From assembly GCA_910579415.1 (NCBI GenBank), contig CAJTUY010000019.1, positions 1-33,623 on the forward strand: 33,623 bases of DNA. The letters run 5' to 3'. Every line of letters begins with the position of its first letter. Within the stretch, counting starts at the first letter, position 1. Below, piece by piece: positions 33,311 through 33,623 of the stretch. The position numbers and the translations under genes are program-made. A model generated the notes under the pieces. It saw only the letters and a list, made by a program, of their open reading frames with translations, ran no database searches and was not told the DNA's origin. Origin of the DNA: an uncultured Clostridia bacterium. GTDB taxonomy: Bacteria > Bacillota > Clostridia > UBA1381.

Positions 33311-33325
33311 TGTTATTCAATAACA
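33311..33325. promoter_or_regulatory. Palindrome between pckG promoter and gene
   Basis: TGTTATTCAATAACA is a perfect 7-bp inverted repeat around one C, centred about 25 bp downstream of the expected start site and 35 bp before the ribosome site. The position suits a roadblock operator for a repressor of gluconeogenic or catabolic genes. It is not a classical cre box. Confidence 0.45.
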
Positions 33326-33359
33326 CTGTATAAATTTTTTAGTATTGGAGGATTTAACT

Positions 33360-33623
33360 ATGACACAAAACAAGACAGTTCTTGCATGGCTTGACGAAAT
33401 GGCAGCTATGTGTCAGCCGGACAAAATTGTTTGGATTGACGGAAGCGAGGCTCAGCTTGAAGAACTTCGCAAGGAGGCTGTTTCAACAGGCGAAATGATT
33501 AAGCTGAATGAAGAAAAGCTTCCCGGCTGTTACTATCACAGAACGGCAGAAAATGACGTTGCCCGTGTAGAGGACAGAACCTTTATTTGTACTCCGACAA
33601 AGGAGGAGGCAGGTCCAATTAAC
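33360..33623 (+). CDS. pckG: Phosphoenolpyruvate carboxykinase, GTP type (3' truncated)
   Basis: The first 88 residues are visible and the frame is open to the window edge. CQPDKIVWIDGSEAQLEEL (about 18-36) and DVARVEDRTFICTPTKEEAG (66-85) match the N-terminal lobe of GTP-dependent PEPCK, not the unrelated ATP-type enzyme. PEPCK interconverts oxaloacetate and PEP, using GTP/GDP in this class; in anaerobes it often runs in the carboxylating direction, which would supply oxaloacetate to the citrate synthase at 22204. GGAGG lies 9 bp before the ATG. The catalytic residues lie outside the window. Confidence 0.93.
   Translation, partial: MTQNKTVLAWLDEMAAMCQPDKIVWIDGSEAQLEELRKEAVSTGEMIKLNEEKLPGCYYHRTAENDVARVEDRTFICTPTKEEAGPIN

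Noticed and set aside
1..33623. CRISPR arrays, tRNA or rRNA genes, IS elements or prophage
   Set aside because: I found no regularly spaced repeats, cloverleaf-like sequences, transposase or phage motifs, and genes are dense and housekeeping in type throughout.

Overview
The window is chromosomal DNA from a low-GC Bacillota, most likely a Clostridia member. The evidence is the grpE-dnaK-dnaJ block, sigma-A promoters of the TTGACA-17-TATAAT type, strong AGGAGG ribosome sites, type III glutamine synthetase, GatCAB paired with an archaeal-type AspRS, GTP-type PEP carboxykinase, and VanW, YkgJ-like and copper-amine-oxidase-N proteins. Family or genus cannot be fixed from the sequence alone. I saw no IS elements, prophage, CRISPR, tRNA or rRNA.

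Layout. (1) 1-3589: heat-shock chaperones. grpE is cut by the window edge; dnaJ is separated from dnaK by a terminator and has its own promoter. (2) 3611-7791: a HisD-like dehydrogenase overlapping a HisB-like dehydratase, then a HAD phosphatase, an orphan fumarase-type beta subunit and a membrane protein. HisD and HisB each lack textbook metal or imidazole ligands, so this may not be histidine synthesis. (3) 7822-8444: a self-contained cassette of a membrane protein and a Xre regulator, behind a promoter with two copies of one palindromic operator. (4) 8456-15241, minus strand: gatC-gatA-gatB-aspS, then glnN. AspRS carries the residues expected of a non-discriminating enzyme, GatCAB would amidate the mischarged Asp-tRNA(Asn), and glnN makes the glutamine that GatCAB uses. 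Both transcription units begin with leaders that can fold into terminators. (5) 15421-17624, minus strand: a VanW protein and a Cys-cluster protein. (6) 17822-26552, plus strand: second type IIA topoisomerase (ParE/ParC-like), citrate synthase, TagA-type glycosyltransferase, thymidylate kinase and a secreted beta-propeller protein, ended by a strong terminator. (7) 26574-28464: rpsB-tsf behind a structured leader. (8) 28480-32330: a pair of ABC exporter half-transporters behind a long, highly structured leader that ends in two terminator-like hairpins. (9) 32334-33080, minus strand: a DUF6062-like Cys/His protein, then the start of pckG at the right edge.

The most promising undescribed elements are RNA leaders: the exporter leader (28513-28668), where a 13-bp closing stem competes with a terminator, and the gatC leader (15276-15326), which has two mutually exclusive stems. 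The paired active-site changes in HisD and HisB are the best enzymatic lead.
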